This document shows positions 25,697-35,764 of a DNA stretch of 64,000 nt, in pieces; the first letter of the stretch is position 1, and the number at the start of each line of letters is the position of its first letter. The DNA lies in the NCBI RefSeq assembly GCF_018388465.1, contig NZ_CP074404.1, positions 3,162,001 to 3,226,000 on the forward strand, written 5' to 3'. Position numbers and translations under genes: made by a program. Source of the DNA: Cellulomonas fengjieae. GTDB taxonomy: Bacteria; Actinomycetota; Actinomycetes; Actinomycetales; Cellulomonadaceae. Under the pieces are notes generated by a model. The model was not told the DNA's origin, did no database searches, and saw only the letters and a list, made by a program, of their open reading frames with translations.

Positions 25697-26716
25697 TCAG
25701 ACCCGCGGCCGACCCGGTCCGCGCAGCCCGCGCTGGTACTCCTTGGTGACCTTCTTCCATCGGTCGCGCTCCTCGGCGCGAAGCCGGGCGTCGTGCCGCC
25801 GCGCCTGGTAGGCCGCCTCCCGCGCCAGCCTGCGCCAGCTGTCGAACCGTCGCTCGGCGAGCTCCCCGCTGTCGAGCGCGGCCCGGATGGCGCAGCCGGG
25901 CTCCCCCGTGTGATGACAGTCGGCGAACCGGCACGCGTCCGCCAGCGCCGCGACGTCCGCGAACGTGGTGTCCAGCGCGTCGACGTCGGCCACCACACCG
26001 ACCCCCCGGATGCCCGGGGTGTCGATGAGCATCGCCCCGCCGGCGAGCGGGACCAGCTCGCGGTGCGTGGTGGTGTGCCGACCGCGCCCGTCGGCCCGGC
26101 GCTCGCCGATCTCCATCACCTCGCGGCCGGCCAGCGCGTTGACCAGGGTGGACTTGCCCGCGCCCGAGGGACCGACGGCGACGAGCGTGGCACCGGGCAC
26201 CAGGAGTGCGCGCAGGGCGTCGATGCCCCGGCCGGTCGGGACGCCGACCGTGTGCACGTCGACCGCGAGGGCCACCGCCACGACCTCGGCGGTCATCCCC
26301 TCCGGGTCCGGCACCAGGTCGGCCTTGGTCAGCACGACCACCGGGGTGGCACCCGAGCGCCAGGCCAGCGTGAGCAGCCGCTCGATGCGGCCGAGGTCGG
26401 GCTCCGGCTCGAGGTGCTCGACCACCAGGACGACGTCGATGTTGGCGGCGAGGGCCTGCACGCGGGAGGTCGCGCCGGCGGTGTCGCGGACCAGCACCGT
26501 CGTGCGCGGGGCCAGCGAGGTCAGCGCGCCGGTCTCGTCGAGACGCAGCCAGTCGCCGACCGTCGGCGCCACCCGCTCGCCGTCGTCGCCTGCCACCAGT
26601 CCGTCGCGGTCCACGACCACCCGGCGGGGCTCGTGCTCACCGTCCAGACCGTCCGCGGGCAGCACCAGGACCGCGCCCCTGTCGGCGCGGACCACCCGGA
26701 ACAGATCAGTCGGCAC
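25697..26716 (-). CDS. rsgA: Ribosome small-subunit-dependent GTPase A
   Basis: A 339-residue circularly permuted GTPase that checks 30S maturation. The motifs appear in permuted order: G4 'VLTKADL', G1 'GPSGAGKSTLVNAL', G3 'DTPGIRGV'. The C-terminal zinc knuckle is 'CRFADCHHTGEPGC', followed by a basic tail. GTG 26716 is 7 nt after TACCGT (26729-26724, minus strand), so the mRNA may be leaderless. Independent of the purine genes around it. Confidence 0.93.
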   Translation of the reverse strand: MPTDLFRVVRADRGAVLVLPADGLDGEHEPRRVVVDRDGLVAGDDGERVAPTVGDWLRLDETGALTSLAPRTTVLVRDTAGATSRVQALAANIDVVLVVEHLEPEPDLGRIERLLTLAWRSGATPVVVLTKADLVPDPEGMTAEVVAVALAVDVHTVGVPTGRGIDALRALLVPGATLVAVGPSGAGKSTLVNALAGREVMEIGERRADGRGRHTTTHRELVPLAGGAMLIDTPGIRGVGVVADVDALDTTFADVAALADACRFADCHHTGEPGCAIRAALDSGELAERRFDSWRRLAREAAYQARRHDARLRAEERDRWKKVTKEYQRGLRGPGRPRV

Positions 26717-26789
26717 GTTCCCGACGGTAGGAGCGCCGGGTCCGCCGGGCCACGGAAATAGCGGTCGTCCAGAACAGCGACCGGTGAGG

Positions 26790-29153
26790 TCAGCCGAACC
26801 AGTGCGGAAGCGTCGCCTCGTGCACCTCGCGGGCCTCGGCCAGGGGCAGCGTGAACAGACCCTGCACCTCGACCGCGGGACCGTGCACGTGGTCGGCCTC
26901 GTCGACCGGCGTGCCGGCACCCGCCGAGCAGGACTCGGCCGTCTCCCCCAGGCGCAGGGCCGGGACCCCGCGCGCGCCGCACAGGTCGACCAGCCGGACC
27001 TCCTCCGAGCGCGGGACCGCGACGAGCACCCGCGCGGTCGACTCGGAGAACAGGGCCTCGAACGGCGTGACGCCGTCGCGCTCGCAGATCGGGTCCAGCG
27101 ACACCTGGACGCCGATGCCGAAGCGCAGGCTCGACTCGACGAGCGCCTGCGCCAGACCGCCCTCGGACAGGTCGTGCGCGGCATCGACCACGTGGTCGCG
27201 GCCGGCGTGCGCCAGCACCCTGGCGAGCCGGCGCTCGGCGTCCAGGTCCACCGCGGGCGGCAGGCCACCGAGGTGGCCGTGCACGACGTCGGCCCAGGCG
27301 GAGCCGTCGAGCTCGGCACGCGTGGTGCCCAGCAGGTAGACGGCCTGGCCGGGCGCGGTCCAGCCCGACGAGGTGGCGTCGGCGACGTCGTCGAGCACGC
27401 CGAGGACGCCCACGACCGGCGTCGGGTGGATCGCGGAGTCGATCAGGCCGGGCTCCCCCGTGCCGTTGTACAGCGAGACGTTGCCGCCGGTGACCGGGAC
27501 CTCGAGCACCTGGCACGCGTCGGCCAGGCCGCGGATGGCCTCGACCAGCTGCCACATGGAGTCGGGGTGCTCGGGGCTGCCGAAGTTGAGGCAGTCGGTC
27601 ACGGCGAGCGGGCGCGCGCCCGTCGTCGCGACGTTGCGGTACGCCTCCGCCAGGGCGAGCTGCGCGCCCGTGTACGGGTCGAGCTTGGCGTACCGGCCGC
27701 TGGCGTCGGTGGCCAGGGCGACGCCGAGGCCGGTGGACTCGTCGACCCGGATCACGCCGGAGTCGTCGGGCTGCGCGAGCGCGGTGTTGCCCTGCACGAA
27801 GCGGTCGTACTGGCTGGTCACCCACGCCTTGGAGGCCAGGTTGGGGCTGCCCAGCAGCCGCAGGACGGTCGCGCGGATCTCCGCCGCGGTGGTCGGTCGG
27901 GCGTGGCCCGCGACGGTGTCCGCGTTGAGCGCGTCCTGCCAGGCCGGCCGCGCGTAGGGGCGGTCGTAGACGGGGCCCTCGTGCGCGACCGTCTTGGGGT
28001 CCACGTCGACGATGCGCAGGCCGTGGTGGTCGATGGTCAGTCGGCCGCTGCCGGTGACCTCGCCGATCACGGCGGTCTCGACGTCCCACCTGCCGGTGAT
28101 CTCCAGGAACTCGTCCAGCTGGTCCGGCCGGACGACGGCCATCATGCGCTCCTGCGACTCCGACATGAGGATCTCGCCGGCGGTCAGGGACGGGTCGCGC
28201 AGCAGGACGTTCTCCAGGTCGACGTGCATGCCGCCGTCACCGTTGGAGGCCAGCTCGCTGGTCGCGCAGGAGATGCCGGCCGCGCCCAGGTCCTGGATGC
28301 CCTCGACCACGCGCGCCGCGTACAGCTCGAGGCAGCACTCGATGAGCACCTTCTCCATGAAGGGGTCGCCCACCTGCACCGACGGCCGCTTGGAGGGCTT
28401 GGTGTCGTCGAACGTCTCGGATGCGAGGATCGACGCGCCGCCGATGCCGTCCCCACCCGTGCGGGCACCGAACAGGACGACCTTGTTGCCAGCGCCCGAG
28501 GCGTTGGCCAGGTGGATGTCCTCGTGCCGCAGCACGCCGAGGCACAGCGCGTTGACCAGCGGGTTGCCCTGGTAGGACGCGTCGAACACCAGCTCGCCGC
28601 CGATGTTGGGCAGGCCGAGCGAGTTGCCGTAGCCGCCGACGCCTGCCACCACGCCGTGCACCACCCGCGCGGTGTCGGGGTGGTCGACCGCGCCGAAGCG
28701 CAGCTGGTCCATGACGGCGACCGGGCGCGCGCCCATCGAGATGATGTCGCGCACGATGCCGCCGACGCCCGTGGCCGCGCCCTGGTACGGCTCGACGTAG
28801 GACGGGTGGTTGTGCGACTCGACCTTGAAGGTCACCGCCCAGCCGTCGCCGATGTCGACGACGCCCGCGTTCTCGCCGATGCCGACGAGCAGGTGCTCGC
28901 GCATGGCGTCGGTGGTCTTGTCACCGAACTGGCGCAGGTGGTTCTTGCTCGACTTGTACGAGCAGTGCTCCGACCACATCACCGAGTACATCGCGAGCTC
29001 GGCGGCCGTGGGGCGGCGGCCGAGGATGTCGCGGATCCGCTGGTACTCGTCCGGCTTCAGGCCCAGCTCCGCGAACGGCTGGTCCTGGTCCGGGGTCGCG
29101 GCGGCGACGTCGACGGTGTCGGTCTGGGGGGCGCGCGCAGGTGCGGTGGTCAT
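26790..29153 (-). CDS. purL: Phosphoribosylformylglycinamidine synthase, large subunit
   Basis: A 787-residue ATP-dependent synthetase for step 4 of purine synthesis; it acts with PurQ (glutaminase) and PurS, whose genes lie 14 kb away. The small-type PurL signature is '[16 protein letters not shown]', followed by '[24 protein letters not shown]', '[11 protein letters not shown]' and 'NIGGELVFD'. Length is typical of the split enzyme. A minus-strand -10 box TATCGT (29242-29237) and a GCCGACGTCGGC palindrome (29215-29226) lie in its ~75-nt leader. Confidence 0.95.
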   Translation of the reverse strand: MTTAPARAPQTDTVDVAAATPDQDQPFAELGLKPDEYQRIRDILGRRPTAAELAMYSVMWSEHCSYKSSKNHLRQFGDKTTDAMREHLLVGIGENAGVVDIGDGWAVTFKVESHNHPSYVEPYQGAATGVGGIVRDIISMGARPVAVMDQLRFGAVDHPDTARVVHGVVAGVGGYGNSLGLPNIGGELVFDASYQGNPLVNALCLGVLRHEDIHLANASGAGNKVVLFGARTGGDGIGGASILASETFDDTKPSKRPSVQVGDPFMEKVLIECCLELYAARVVEGIQDLGAAGISCATSELASNGDGGMHVDLENVLLRDPSLTAGEILMSESQERMMAVVRPDQLDEFLEITGRWDVETAVIGEVTGSGRLTIDHHGLRIVDVDPKTVAHEGPVYDRPYARPAWQDALNADTVAGHARPTTAAEIRATVLRLLGSPNLASKAWVTSQYDRFVQGNTALAQPDDSGVIRVDESTGLGVALATDASGRYAKLDPYTGAQLALAEAYRNVATTGARPLAVTDCLNFGSPEHPDSMWQLVEAIRGLADACQVLEVPVTGGNVSLYNGTGEPGLIDSAIHPTPVVGVLGVLDDVADATSSGWTAPGQAVYLLGTTRAELDGSAWADVVHGHLGGLPPAVDLDAERRLARVLAHAGRDHVVDAAHDLSEGGLAQALVESSLRFGIGVQVSLDPICERDGVTPFEALFSESTARVLVAVPRSEEVRLVDLCGARGVPALRLGETAESCSAGAGTPVDEADHVHGPAVEVQGLFTLPLAEAREVHEATLPHWFG

Positions 29154-29214
29154 CGATTCCCTCGGTGGAGACCCGTGGGCCGGGCTGCGCGGTCCGTAGG
29201 CGCCGGCAAGCCCC

Positions 29215-29242
29215 GCCGACGTCGGCAGACGCGCACACGATA
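29215..29242 (-). promoter_or_regulatory. purL promoter region with 12-bp palindrome
   Basis: TATCGT (minus strand 29242-29237) is a -10 candidate. GCCGACGTCGGC (29215-29226), a perfect palindrome, would fall in the first nucleotides of the transcript and could be an operator. Confidence 0.35.
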
Positions 29243-29277
29243 CCGGGGAGCGCGCGGGGCCGGACCCGACGGGCCGG

Positions 29278-29283
29278 TACCTT
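29278..29283 (+). promoter_or_regulatory. -10 box of leaderless lipoprotein gene
   Basis: TACCTT ends 7 nt before GTG 29291 with no ribosome site between. Confidence 0.4.
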
Positions 29284-29290
29284 TCCCAGG

Positions 29291-30010
29291 GTGAGAGCGG
29301 GAGCCGTCGTCGCGACCCTGGTCGTCCTGGTCCTCGCGGGGTGCACCCCGCGCGTCGACGAGCCGACGCCGGCCCCCGCCGCGACGGCGACGCCCTCCCC
29401 GAGCCCGTCGGTCGAGGTCACCGATCCCGTCGCGCTCCGCACCACGGGTCTGCCGGTCATCTCCGGTCCGGTGACGCTCACCGTGGCTGCCGCCGACGTC
29501 TCCGTGACGGCGCAGGACGACGGCTCGTTGCTCGTCGACGCCCCCGGTGCCCTGGTCGTCGCCCCCGAGGGCATGACCCTGGAGGCCCTCTCCGACGGCT
29601 CGGCGGTCGTCCGCGACGCCAGCGGAGCGTTCGTCGCCGGCCTCACCGCGCAGCCGTGGGGCTCCCGGCTCGTCCAGGTGGACCCGGAGGTGGTCCGGCT
29701 CACGGCCGACGGCGAGGCGAGCATCTGGTTCACCTCCACCGCGGTGCAGAGCGCCGTGTGGGGCGAGGCGGAGGGCGGGCGCTCGCTCGCGGTCACCCCC
29801 AGCGCCTGGGCGCGCGCCGGGAGCCTGGCCGCGCAGGACGGGCTCTGGACGCAGGTCGTCGCACTCGCTCCCGACGCCGACGTCCCGGGCATGCGGGACC
29901 AGCTGGAGTGCCACGAGCTCGGCGCCCCGGACAAGGACACCTGGAACCTGGAGCCGTGGCGGCCCGAGGTCGGCGCGCTCGAGATGATCAGCGCGCGCTG
30001 CAACCCCTGA
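29291..30010 (+). CDS. Lipoprotein with C-terminal DUF2599 domain
   Basis: A 239-residue lipoprotein. The signal ends LAGC with Cys18, followed by a Pro/Ala/Thr-rich linker to ~residue 42. The C-terminal ~45 residues, '[25 protein letters not shown]' broken by conserved Cys and Trp and ending SARCNP, match DUF2599, found in secreted actinobacterial proteins of unknown role. The two domain Cys residues may form a disulfide. It is divergent from purL. Confidence 0.8.
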   Translation: MRAGAVVATLVVLVLAGCTPRVDEPTPAPAATATPSPSPSVEVTDPVALRTTGLPVISGPVTLTVAAADVSVTAQDDGSLLVDAPGALVVAPEGMTLEALSDGSAVVRDASGAFVAGLTAQPWGSRLVQVDPEVVRLTADGEASIWFTSTAVQSAVWGEAEGGRSLAVTPSAWARAGSLAAQDGLWTQVVALAPDADVPGMRDQLECHELGAPDKDTWNLEPWRPEVGALEMISARCNP

Positions 30011-30018
30011 GCACGCGT

Positions 30019-30058
30019 CCGGCCCGCCGCCTGCGGGGTACGCGAGGCGGCGGGCCGG
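30019..30058. terminator. Bidirectional terminator between the DUF2599 gene and acyl-CoA oxidase gene
   Basis: The arms 30019-30032 and 30045-30058 pair over 14 bp with a 12-nt loop, 8 bp after one stop and 10 bp before the other. Confidence 0.75.
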
Positions 30059-30068
30059 GGCGGCGCGG

Positions 30069-32156
30069 TCAGCGCTTGTACTTCTCCGGGACGGGTGCGT
30101 CACCGGACGCGCGCTGCGCCCGGTAGTACGCGCGCGCCTCGTCCTGACGGACCTGCTCCGCGCCGGACGCGATGGGCGCCCGCAGGTGCGCCTGCTCGTA
30201 GCCGAACGCGTCGACCAGCGACTGCGCGTGCGGGCGCAGGCGGGCCAGCAGCCGGTCGATGTACGACGTGACCGTCCGGGCGCGGCCGGCGGACAGCCGG
30301 CCGTTGAGCAGGTACCAGGTGAGGTTGCGCTCGATGACCGTGAGCCCGAACAGGTCCCGCACCCAGGTGAGGATCTGCCGGGTGCCGGGGTCGGTCACGC
30401 GCTCGAGCGCCGCCGTGAACGACTCCCACTGGACCAGCTCGGCGTGCGCGCGGGCGGCTTCGATGAGCTCGTGCTGGTGGGCGTTGAAGATCGCCGCGGC
30501 GGTCGCCGGGTCGGCCTTCTGCGCCGGGCGCAGGGCCTGGGCGATCTCGGCGACCATCGTCTCGACGCGGTCGACGAGCAGCTCGCGCTGGGTCGCGGTC
30601 TCGCGCAGCTGCCCGGCCGAGCGGCGGGGGTCGCCCACGTCGGCGATCGTCTGGATGGCACGGTGCAGCGGGGTGCGGTACCGGGCGGCGTCGGAGGCGC
30701 GCTCGGCCACCAGCCGGGCCACCTTCGTCGCGTCCAGGCCCTTGAAGGTCTTCGAGTAGTCGGTGAGCAGGCGCTTGCCGACGAGCTGCAGCAGGACCGT
30801 GTTGTCGCCCTCGAACGTGGTGAACACGTCGAGGTCGGCGCGCAGCCCGGTGAGCCGGTTCTCCGTGAGGTACCCGGCTCCGCCGCACGCCTCGCGCGCG
30901 ACCTGCAGGGTGTTCAGCGCGTGCCACGTCGACGCCGGCTTGAGCGCGGCGGCGAGCGTCTCGAGGTCCGCGCGGCTGTCCGGGGTGTCGTTGCGGCCGG
31001 AGAACACGTCGTCGAACGCGGCGAGCAGGTCCTCGTGCGCGAACCCGGCGGCGTAGGTCTCCGCGAGAAGCGGGAGCAGCCGACGCTGGTGCTCGGCGTA
31101 GTCGAGGAGCACGACCTCGTCGGTGGGCGACGCCGAGCTGAACTGGCGGCGCTGGTTGCCGTACGTGATCGCGATGGTCAGGCCCACGCGGGCGGCGCTG
31201 ACCGCGGCGCCGTCGAGCGAGACGCGGCCCTGCACGAGCGTGCCGAGCATCGTGAAGAACCGGCGGCCCGGGCTCGGGATGGGCGAGGAGTACGTGCCGT
31301 CCTCCGCGACGTCGCCGTACCGGTTGAGCAGGTTCGTGCGCGGCACGCGAACCTGGTCGAACCAGAGCCTGCCGTTGTCGATGCCGTTCAGACCGCCCTT
31401 GAGCCCGTCGTCCTCGCCGCCGACGCCGGGCAGGAACTCCATGGTGACCGCGTCGCGGATCGGGACATAGAACGCGTGCACGCCGTGGTCGACCGCGCGC
31501 CCGCCCGGGGGTGAGGTGATCAGCCGCGCGAAGACGGTCGCGGCGGTGCCGTGCAGGCCCGCGTTGCCCAGGTAGTCCTTCCACGCCGCGCGGAACGGCG
31601 TGTGGATGACGAACTCCTGCGTCGCAGGGTCGTACGTCGCGGTGGTGCCGATGGCGGCGACGTCCGAGCCGTGCCCGGTCTCGGTCATCGCGAAGGCGCC
31701 CGGGACCGCCAGGGACAGGGCGTCGGGCAGGAACTCGTCGTGGTTGCCCTCGGTGCCCAGGTGGTAGATCGCCGACGCGAACAGACCCCACTGCACCCCG
31801 ACCTTGATCTGCAGCGACGGGTCCGCATGCGTGAGCTCTTCGTACCGGGAGAGGAAGCCGCCGTGGTCCTCGAGACCACCGAACCGCGTGGGGAACGACC
31901 GGTGGACGTCGCCCTCGACGGCGAGCAGGCGGAGCTGGCCGAGGACCCGCTCGCGGTGCTCCGCGGGCGACAGGCCGTCGACCTGGTGGAACCGCTCGTC
32001 GGCCATCAGGTTGCGCGCAGCGAGGCGCAGCTCGGGGTAGTGGCCCAGCAGGACCTGGCTCAGGTGCGCGATGTCGACGTTGGTGACGTCCGCGTCGAGG
32101 CGGGGGTCACCGGCCTGGGGGGCATCGACCAGGGGGCGCGGCGTGGTGGTGGTCAT
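30069..32156 (-). CDS. Acyl-CoA dehydrogenase/oxidase family enzyme
   Basis: This 695-residue FAD enzyme has the acyl-CoA oxidase layout: an N-terminal helical domain, 'FAMTETGHGSDVAAIGTTATYD' in the middle domain, and an extended C-terminus of two helical domains. 'REACGGAGYLTENRLTGLRADLDVFTTFEGDN' holds the region with the catalytic Glu. It would introduce the 2,3-trans double bond in acyl-CoA, first step of beta-oxidation; whether oxygen or ETF is the acceptor cannot be told. Its start overlaps the TetR stop (ATGA). Confidence 0.88.
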   Translation of the reverse strand: MTTTTPRPLVDAPQAGDPRLDADVTNVDIAHLSQVLLGHYPELRLAARNLMADERFHQVDGLSPAEHRERVLGQLRLLAVEGDVHRSFPTRFGGLEDHGGFLSRYEELTHADPSLQIKVGVQWGLFASAIYHLGTEGNHDEFLPDALSLAVPGAFAMTETGHGSDVAAIGTTATYDPATQEFVIHTPFRAAWKDYLGNAGLHGTAATVFARLITSPPGGRAVDHGVHAFYVPIRDAVTMEFLPGVGGEDDGLKGGLNGIDNGRLWFDQVRVPRTNLLNRYGDVAEDGTYSSPIPSPGRRFFTMLGTLVQGRVSLDGAAVSAARVGLTIAITYGNQRRQFSSASPTDEVVLLDYAEHQRRLLPLLAETYAAGFAHEDLLAAFDDVFSGRNDTPDSRADLETLAAALKPASTWHALNTLQVAREACGGAGYLTENRLTGLRADLDVFTTFEGDNTVLLQLVGKRLLTDYSKTFKGLDATKVARLVAERASDAARYRTPLHRAIQTIADVGDPRRSAGQLRETATQRELLVDRVETMVAEIAQALRPAQKADPATAAAIFNAHQHELIEAARAHAELVQWESFTAALERVTDPGTRQILTWVRDLFGLTVIERNLTWYLLNGRLSAGRARTVTSYIDRLLARLRPHAQSLVDAFGYEQAHLRAPIASGAEQVRQDEARAYYRAQRASGDAPVPEKYKR

Positions 32157-32992
32157 CGGGACTCCTCGGCAGTTGTGCGGTTGCGGTCACGGGCGAGCAG
32201 CCCGACGGGTCCAGCCCAGAGCCATGCGGCGACCTGGACGGTGAGCTCTTCGCGGTCCGGGCTCGCGGGCTCGTGGCGGTGGGCCAGCCACCACTCGCCG
32301 GCGCCGCGGACGAATCCGACGCCTCCGGCGGCCCAGGACTCGGCCAGCGCGACCCGAGCGGCGAGCGCCTCGTCGTCGGCCGACGCGTCCCCCTCGGGTC
32401 GACGGGCCGTGCGATGCCCGTCCGCGTGCTCCTCGGTCAGGCCTCGCGCGAACGGGGCGGCGACGAGCGCGGTCACCGAGTCGAGGAAGTGGCCGAGCGG
32501 CCCGCCGGACTCGACCGAGCCGTTGCGGGTCACGAACGCGTAGACGTTGGGCGACGACTCGATCATCTCGAGGTAGACGGCCACCATGGCGCGCAGGCCC
32601 TCGCGGGGGGTCGGCGAGATCCGCAGCACGCCCTCGAGGGCGCCCTGGATCTGCAGCACGACGGCCTCGGCGACCGCGATCTGCAGGCCGGTCTTGTCCG
32701 CGAAGTAGCGGTAGACGATCGACTTCGATGTGCCCGCCGCGGCGGCGATCTCCTCCATCGAGACGTCGGGACCGCGGTGGTGCACGGTCTTGCGGGCGAC
32801 GCGCACGAGCTCGGCACGACGGGCCTCGCGGTGGTCGGCCCAGCGGGTGGACCGGCCGTCGGCGGCGAACGGGTCCTCGGGGGGTCGACGGGTCCCGGGC
32901 GCAGTCGGGAGAGCCGGTCGAGCACGACCGGCTTCGGAGTTCAGCAGCGTGAGGGCCGTCGCCTTCGACGGGCCCGGTGTGACAGGGCTCAC
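32153..32992 (-). CDS. TetR-family transcriptional regulator
   Basis: A 279-residue regulator. A ~60-residue disordered N-terminus precedes the helix-turn-helix 'VSMEEIAAAAGTSKSIVYRYFADKTGL' (about 78-104). The C-terminal ligand domain is diverse. It is co-transcribed with acyl-CoA oxidase and divergent from thiolase-fabG-maoC, so it most likely represses the whole fatty-acid island and responds to an acyl-CoA; this is inference. The start is GTG 32992, so the operator at 32992-33024 abuts it. Confidence 0.87.
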   Translation of the reverse strand: MSPVTPGPSKATALTLLNSEAGRARPALPTAPGTRRPPEDPFAADGRSTRWADHREARRAELVRVARKTVHHRGPDVSMEEIAAAAGTSKSIVYRYFADKTGLQIAVAEAVVLQIQGALEGVLRISPTPREGLRAMVAVYLEMIESSPNVYAFVTRNGSVESGGPLGHFLDSVTALVAAPFARGLTEEHADGHRTARRPEGDASADDEALAARVALAESWAAGGVGFVRGAGEWWLAHRHEPASPDREELTVQVAAWLWAGPVGLLARDRNRTTAEESR

Positions 32993-33024
32993 GAAACCGA
33001 AGGTATCAGGTACTGTGGGTTTCG
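32992..33024. promoter_or_regulatory. Inverted repeat and promoter between TetR and thiolase operons
   Basis: CGAAACC (32992-32998) and GGTTTCG (33018-33024) are perfect arms with a 19-nt spacer. TACTGT (33011-33016) inside the spacer is a good -10 box for the plus-strand operon. A TetR dimer bound here would cover both promoters. Confidence 0.5.
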
Positions 33025-33083
33025 GACACCACGTCAGATCAGGTCATCCCCCGCTCGACGACGAAGCGAGAGGAACGCGCCCC

Positions 33084-34421
33084 ATGGCACGCCCCATCAC
33101 GAGCCCCTCCCCCACCTCCGACGTACGCCGGGCCTACGTGCTCGGTGGCAACCGGATCCCGTTCGCCCGCGCCGGCGGACCGTACGTCCGCGCCAGCAAC
33201 CAGGACATGCTCACCGCCGCGATCGACGGCCTGGTCGCGCGGTACGGCCTGCAGGGCGAGCGCATCGGAGAGGTCGCCGCCGGTGCCGTCCTCAAGCACA
33301 GCAAGGACTTCAACCTCACGCGCGAGTCGGTCCTCGGGTCCGCCCTGTCCGCCGAGACCCCCGCGTACGACGTGCAGCAGGCCTGCGCGACCGGCCTGGA
33401 GACCGTCATCTCCCTGAGCAACCAGATCCGCCTCGGCCAGCTCGAGTCCGCGATCGCCGGTGGCGTCGACTCCACGTCGGACGCTCCCATCGCGGTGAGC
33501 AACCGGCTGCGCCGCGCGCTGCTCGACCTGTCGCGGGCACGCACGGTCCCGCAGAAGCTCGCGGCCCTGGCCCAGATCCGCCCCAAGGACCTCGCGCCGT
33601 CGGCCCCGAGCACCGGTGAGCCGCGCACGCACCTGTCGATGGGCGAGCACCAGGCGCTGACCACCGCGCAGTGGGGCATCGCCCGCGAGGCGCAGGACGA
33701 GGTCGCGCTGGCCAGCCACCAGCGGCTCGCCGCCGCGTACGACTCCGGGTTCTTCGACGACCTGGTCACCCCGTTCCGCGGGCTGACGCGCGACGCCAAC
33801 CTGCGCGCCGACTCCTCGCCGGAGAAGCTGGCCAAGCTCAAGCCCGCCTTCGGGCTCGGGCTGGACACGCCCGCGACGATGACGGCCGGCAACTCCACGC
33901 CGCTGTCGGACGGCGCGTCGACGGTGCTGCTGGGGTCCGCCGAGTGGGCCGCGGCGCACGACCTGGTGCCGCTCGCGTCACTGGTGGACGCCGAGGCCGG
34001 CGCGGTGGACTTCGTGCACGGCGACGACGGGCTGCTGATGGCCCCCGCGTTCGCCGTGCCCAGGCTGCTGGCCCGCAACGGGCTGACGCTGGACGACTTC
34101 GACTACGTCGAGATCCACGAGGCGTTCGCCGCCACCGTGCTCACGACGCTGGCCGCGTGGGAGTCCGAGGAGTTCGGGCGCGAGCGCCTCGGGCTGGAGG
34201 GCGCCTTCGGCAAGGTCGACCGCGCGAAGCTCAACGTGCACGGCTCGTCGCTCGCCGCCGGGCACCCGTTCGCCGCGACCGGCGGTCGGATCGTCGCCAC
34301 GATCAGCAAGGAGCTGCACCGCCGCAAGCGGGAGTCCGGCTCCGACGCGCCCGTGCGTGCGCTCGTGTCCGTGTGCGCGGCCGGCGGCCTGGGCCTCACC
34401 GCGATCCTCGAGGCGGCCTGA
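33084..34421 (+). CDS. Thiolase (acetyl-CoA C-acetyltransferase, FadI-like)
   Basis: A 445-residue thiolase. The nucleophilic Cys is in 'QQACATGLE', the His in 'NVHGSSLAAGHPFAATG', and the second Cys in 'VCAAGGLG'. Length and the 'SAETPAYDVQQAC' context match the FadI branch of degradative thiolases. AGAGGAACG precedes ATG 33084; a longer upstream open frame overlaps the regulator and is not used. First gene of thiolase-fabG-maoC. Confidence 0.92.
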   Translation: MARPITSPSPTSDVRRAYVLGGNRIPFARAGGPYVRASNQDMLTAAIDGLVARYGLQGERIGEVAAGAVLKHSKDFNLTRESVLGSALSAETPAYDVQQACATGLETVISLSNQIRLGQLESAIAGGVDSTSDAPIAVSNRLRRALLDLSRARTVPQKLAALAQIRPKDLAPSAPSTGEPRTHLSMGEHQALTTAQWGIAREAQDEVALASHQRLAAAYDSGFFDDLVTPFRGLTRDANLRADSSPEKLAKLKPAFGLGLDTPATMTAGNSTPLSDGASTVLLGSAEWAAAHDLVPLASLVDAEAGAVDFVHGDDGLLMAPAFAVPRLLARNGLTLDDFDYVEIHEAFAATVLTTLAAWESEEFGRERLGLEGAFGKVDRAKLNVHGSSLAAGHPFAATGGRIVATISKELHRRKRESGSDAPVRALVSVCAAGGLGLTAILEAA

Positions 34422-34423
34422 TC

Positions 34424-35764
34424 ATGACGGACACCTACCTGAACCTGGTCAACAGCGGCGTCACCAAGAAGCTGGCCAAGCAGCTCGGGCTGCCCCAGCC
34501 CGCTCCCCTGCGCCGGTACGAGCCCGGGCAGCCGCTGCTGACCGGCTCCGTGCTGGTGCTCGGGCGCGGACCGGAGTCGGACGCCCTCGCCGGGGTGCTC
34601 TCCGGCGACTGGGACCTCGACGTGCACCGCCACCCGACGCCCGGCACGCGCTACGCCGCCGTCGTGCTGGCCCTCACCGAGCTGACCCACCCGGACCAGC
34701 TGTCGGAGCCGGTGCTCGAGGCCGGCACCGTCCTGAAGTCGCTCCCCCGCGGCAGCCGGGTGGTCACGCTGTCCCGGTCCGCGGTCGCCGACGACGCCCC
34801 CGCGGTCGCGGCGGCACGTCAGGGCGTCGACGGGCTGCTGCGGTCGCTGGCCAAGGAGCTGCGCGGCGGGTCCACGGGCAACGGCATCGTGCTCGCCGCC
34901 GACGTCCCCGTGACCGCCCCGTCGGTGCTCGGTGCGCTGCGGTTCTTCCTGTCCGCCAAGTCCGCGTTCGTCGACGGCCAGCTGCTGGGCGTGGACTCCG
35001 CGGCCGGCTCCGTGCCCGACTGGGACCAGCCGCTGGCCGGCCGGGTCGCGGTCGTCACCGGTGCGGCCCGTGGGATCGGCGCCTCGATCGCCGACACCCT
35101 GGCTCGTGACGGCGCCACCGTCATCGCGGTCGACGTACCGGCCGCCGGGGAGCAGCTGACCACGGTCGCCAACCGCGTGAAGGGCACGGCCCTCCAGCTC
35201 GACGTCACCGCTCCCGATGCGGGGGCCCGGATCCTCGAGCACGCCCTCCAGCGGCACGGGCGGCTCGACATCGTGGTGCACAACGCCGGGATCACCCGCG
35301 ACAAGCTGCTGGCCAACATGTCCCCCGACAAGTGGGACTCGGTCCTCGCCGTGAACATCGCGTCGCAGCTGCGGATCAACGAGGCGCTGCTGACGTCCGG
35401 CGACTTCACGGACGCGCCGCGGATCGTGTCGCTGGCCTCGACGTCGGGCATCGCCGGCAACCGCGGGCAGACCAACTACGCGGCGTCCAAGGGCGGCGTC
35501 ATCGGCATGGTCCGGGCCACCGCACCCCTGCTCGAGGCGTTCGGCGGAACCGCGAACGCGGTCGCCCCCGGGTTCATCGAGACCGAGATGACCGCCCGGA
35601 TCCCCGCCCTGACGCGCCAGGTGGCCCGTCGGCTGAACTCCCTGCAGCAGGGCGGTCAGCCGGTCGACGTGGCCGAGACGGTCGCCTTCCTGGCCTCCCC
35701 GGCCGCGGGCGGCGTCGTGGGGCGCGTGCTGCGCGTCTGCGGCCAGAACATGGTGGGCCAGTGA
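34424..35764 (+). CDS. High-molecular-weight 3-oxoacyl-ACP/CoA reductase, FabG4-like
   Basis: A 446-residue short-chain dehydrogenase with an extra N-terminal ~205 residues, a degenerate Rossmann domain, before the catalytic domain. The latter has 'VTGAARGIGAS' for NAD(P) binding, 'NAGITRDKLLANM' and the catalytic 'YAASKGG'. This layout is that of FabG4-type enzymes of actinobacteria, which act on long acyl-CoA and may run in either direction. It lies 2 nt after thiolase, and its stop overlaps the maoC GTG (GTGA). Confidence 0.9.
   Translation: MTDTYLNLVNSGVTKKLAKQLGLPQPAPLRRYEPGQPLLTGSVLVLGRGPESDALAGVLSGDWDLDVHRHPTPGTRYAAVVLALTELTHPDQLSEPVLEAGTVLKSLPRGSRVVTLSRSAVADDAPAVAAARQGVDGLLRSLAKELRGGSTGNGIVLAADVPVTAPSVLGALRFFLSAKSAFVDGQLLGVDSAAGSVPDWDQPLAGRVAVVTGAARGIGASIADTLARDGATVIAVDVPAAGEQLTTVANRVKGTALQLDVTAPDAGARILEHALQRHGRLDIVVHNAGITRDKLLANMSPDKWDSVLAVNIASQLRINEALLTSGDFTDAPRIVSLASTSGIAGNRGQTNYAASKGGVIGMVRATAPLLEAFGGTANAVAPGFIETEMTARIPALTRQVARRLNSLQQGGQPVDVAETVAFLASPAAGGVVGRVLRVCGQNMVGQ

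Noticed and set aside
26521..28089. Long Arg/Ala/Gly-rich frame within purL and rsgA
   Set aside because: Frame-shifted shadow of purL; composition unlike real proteins here.
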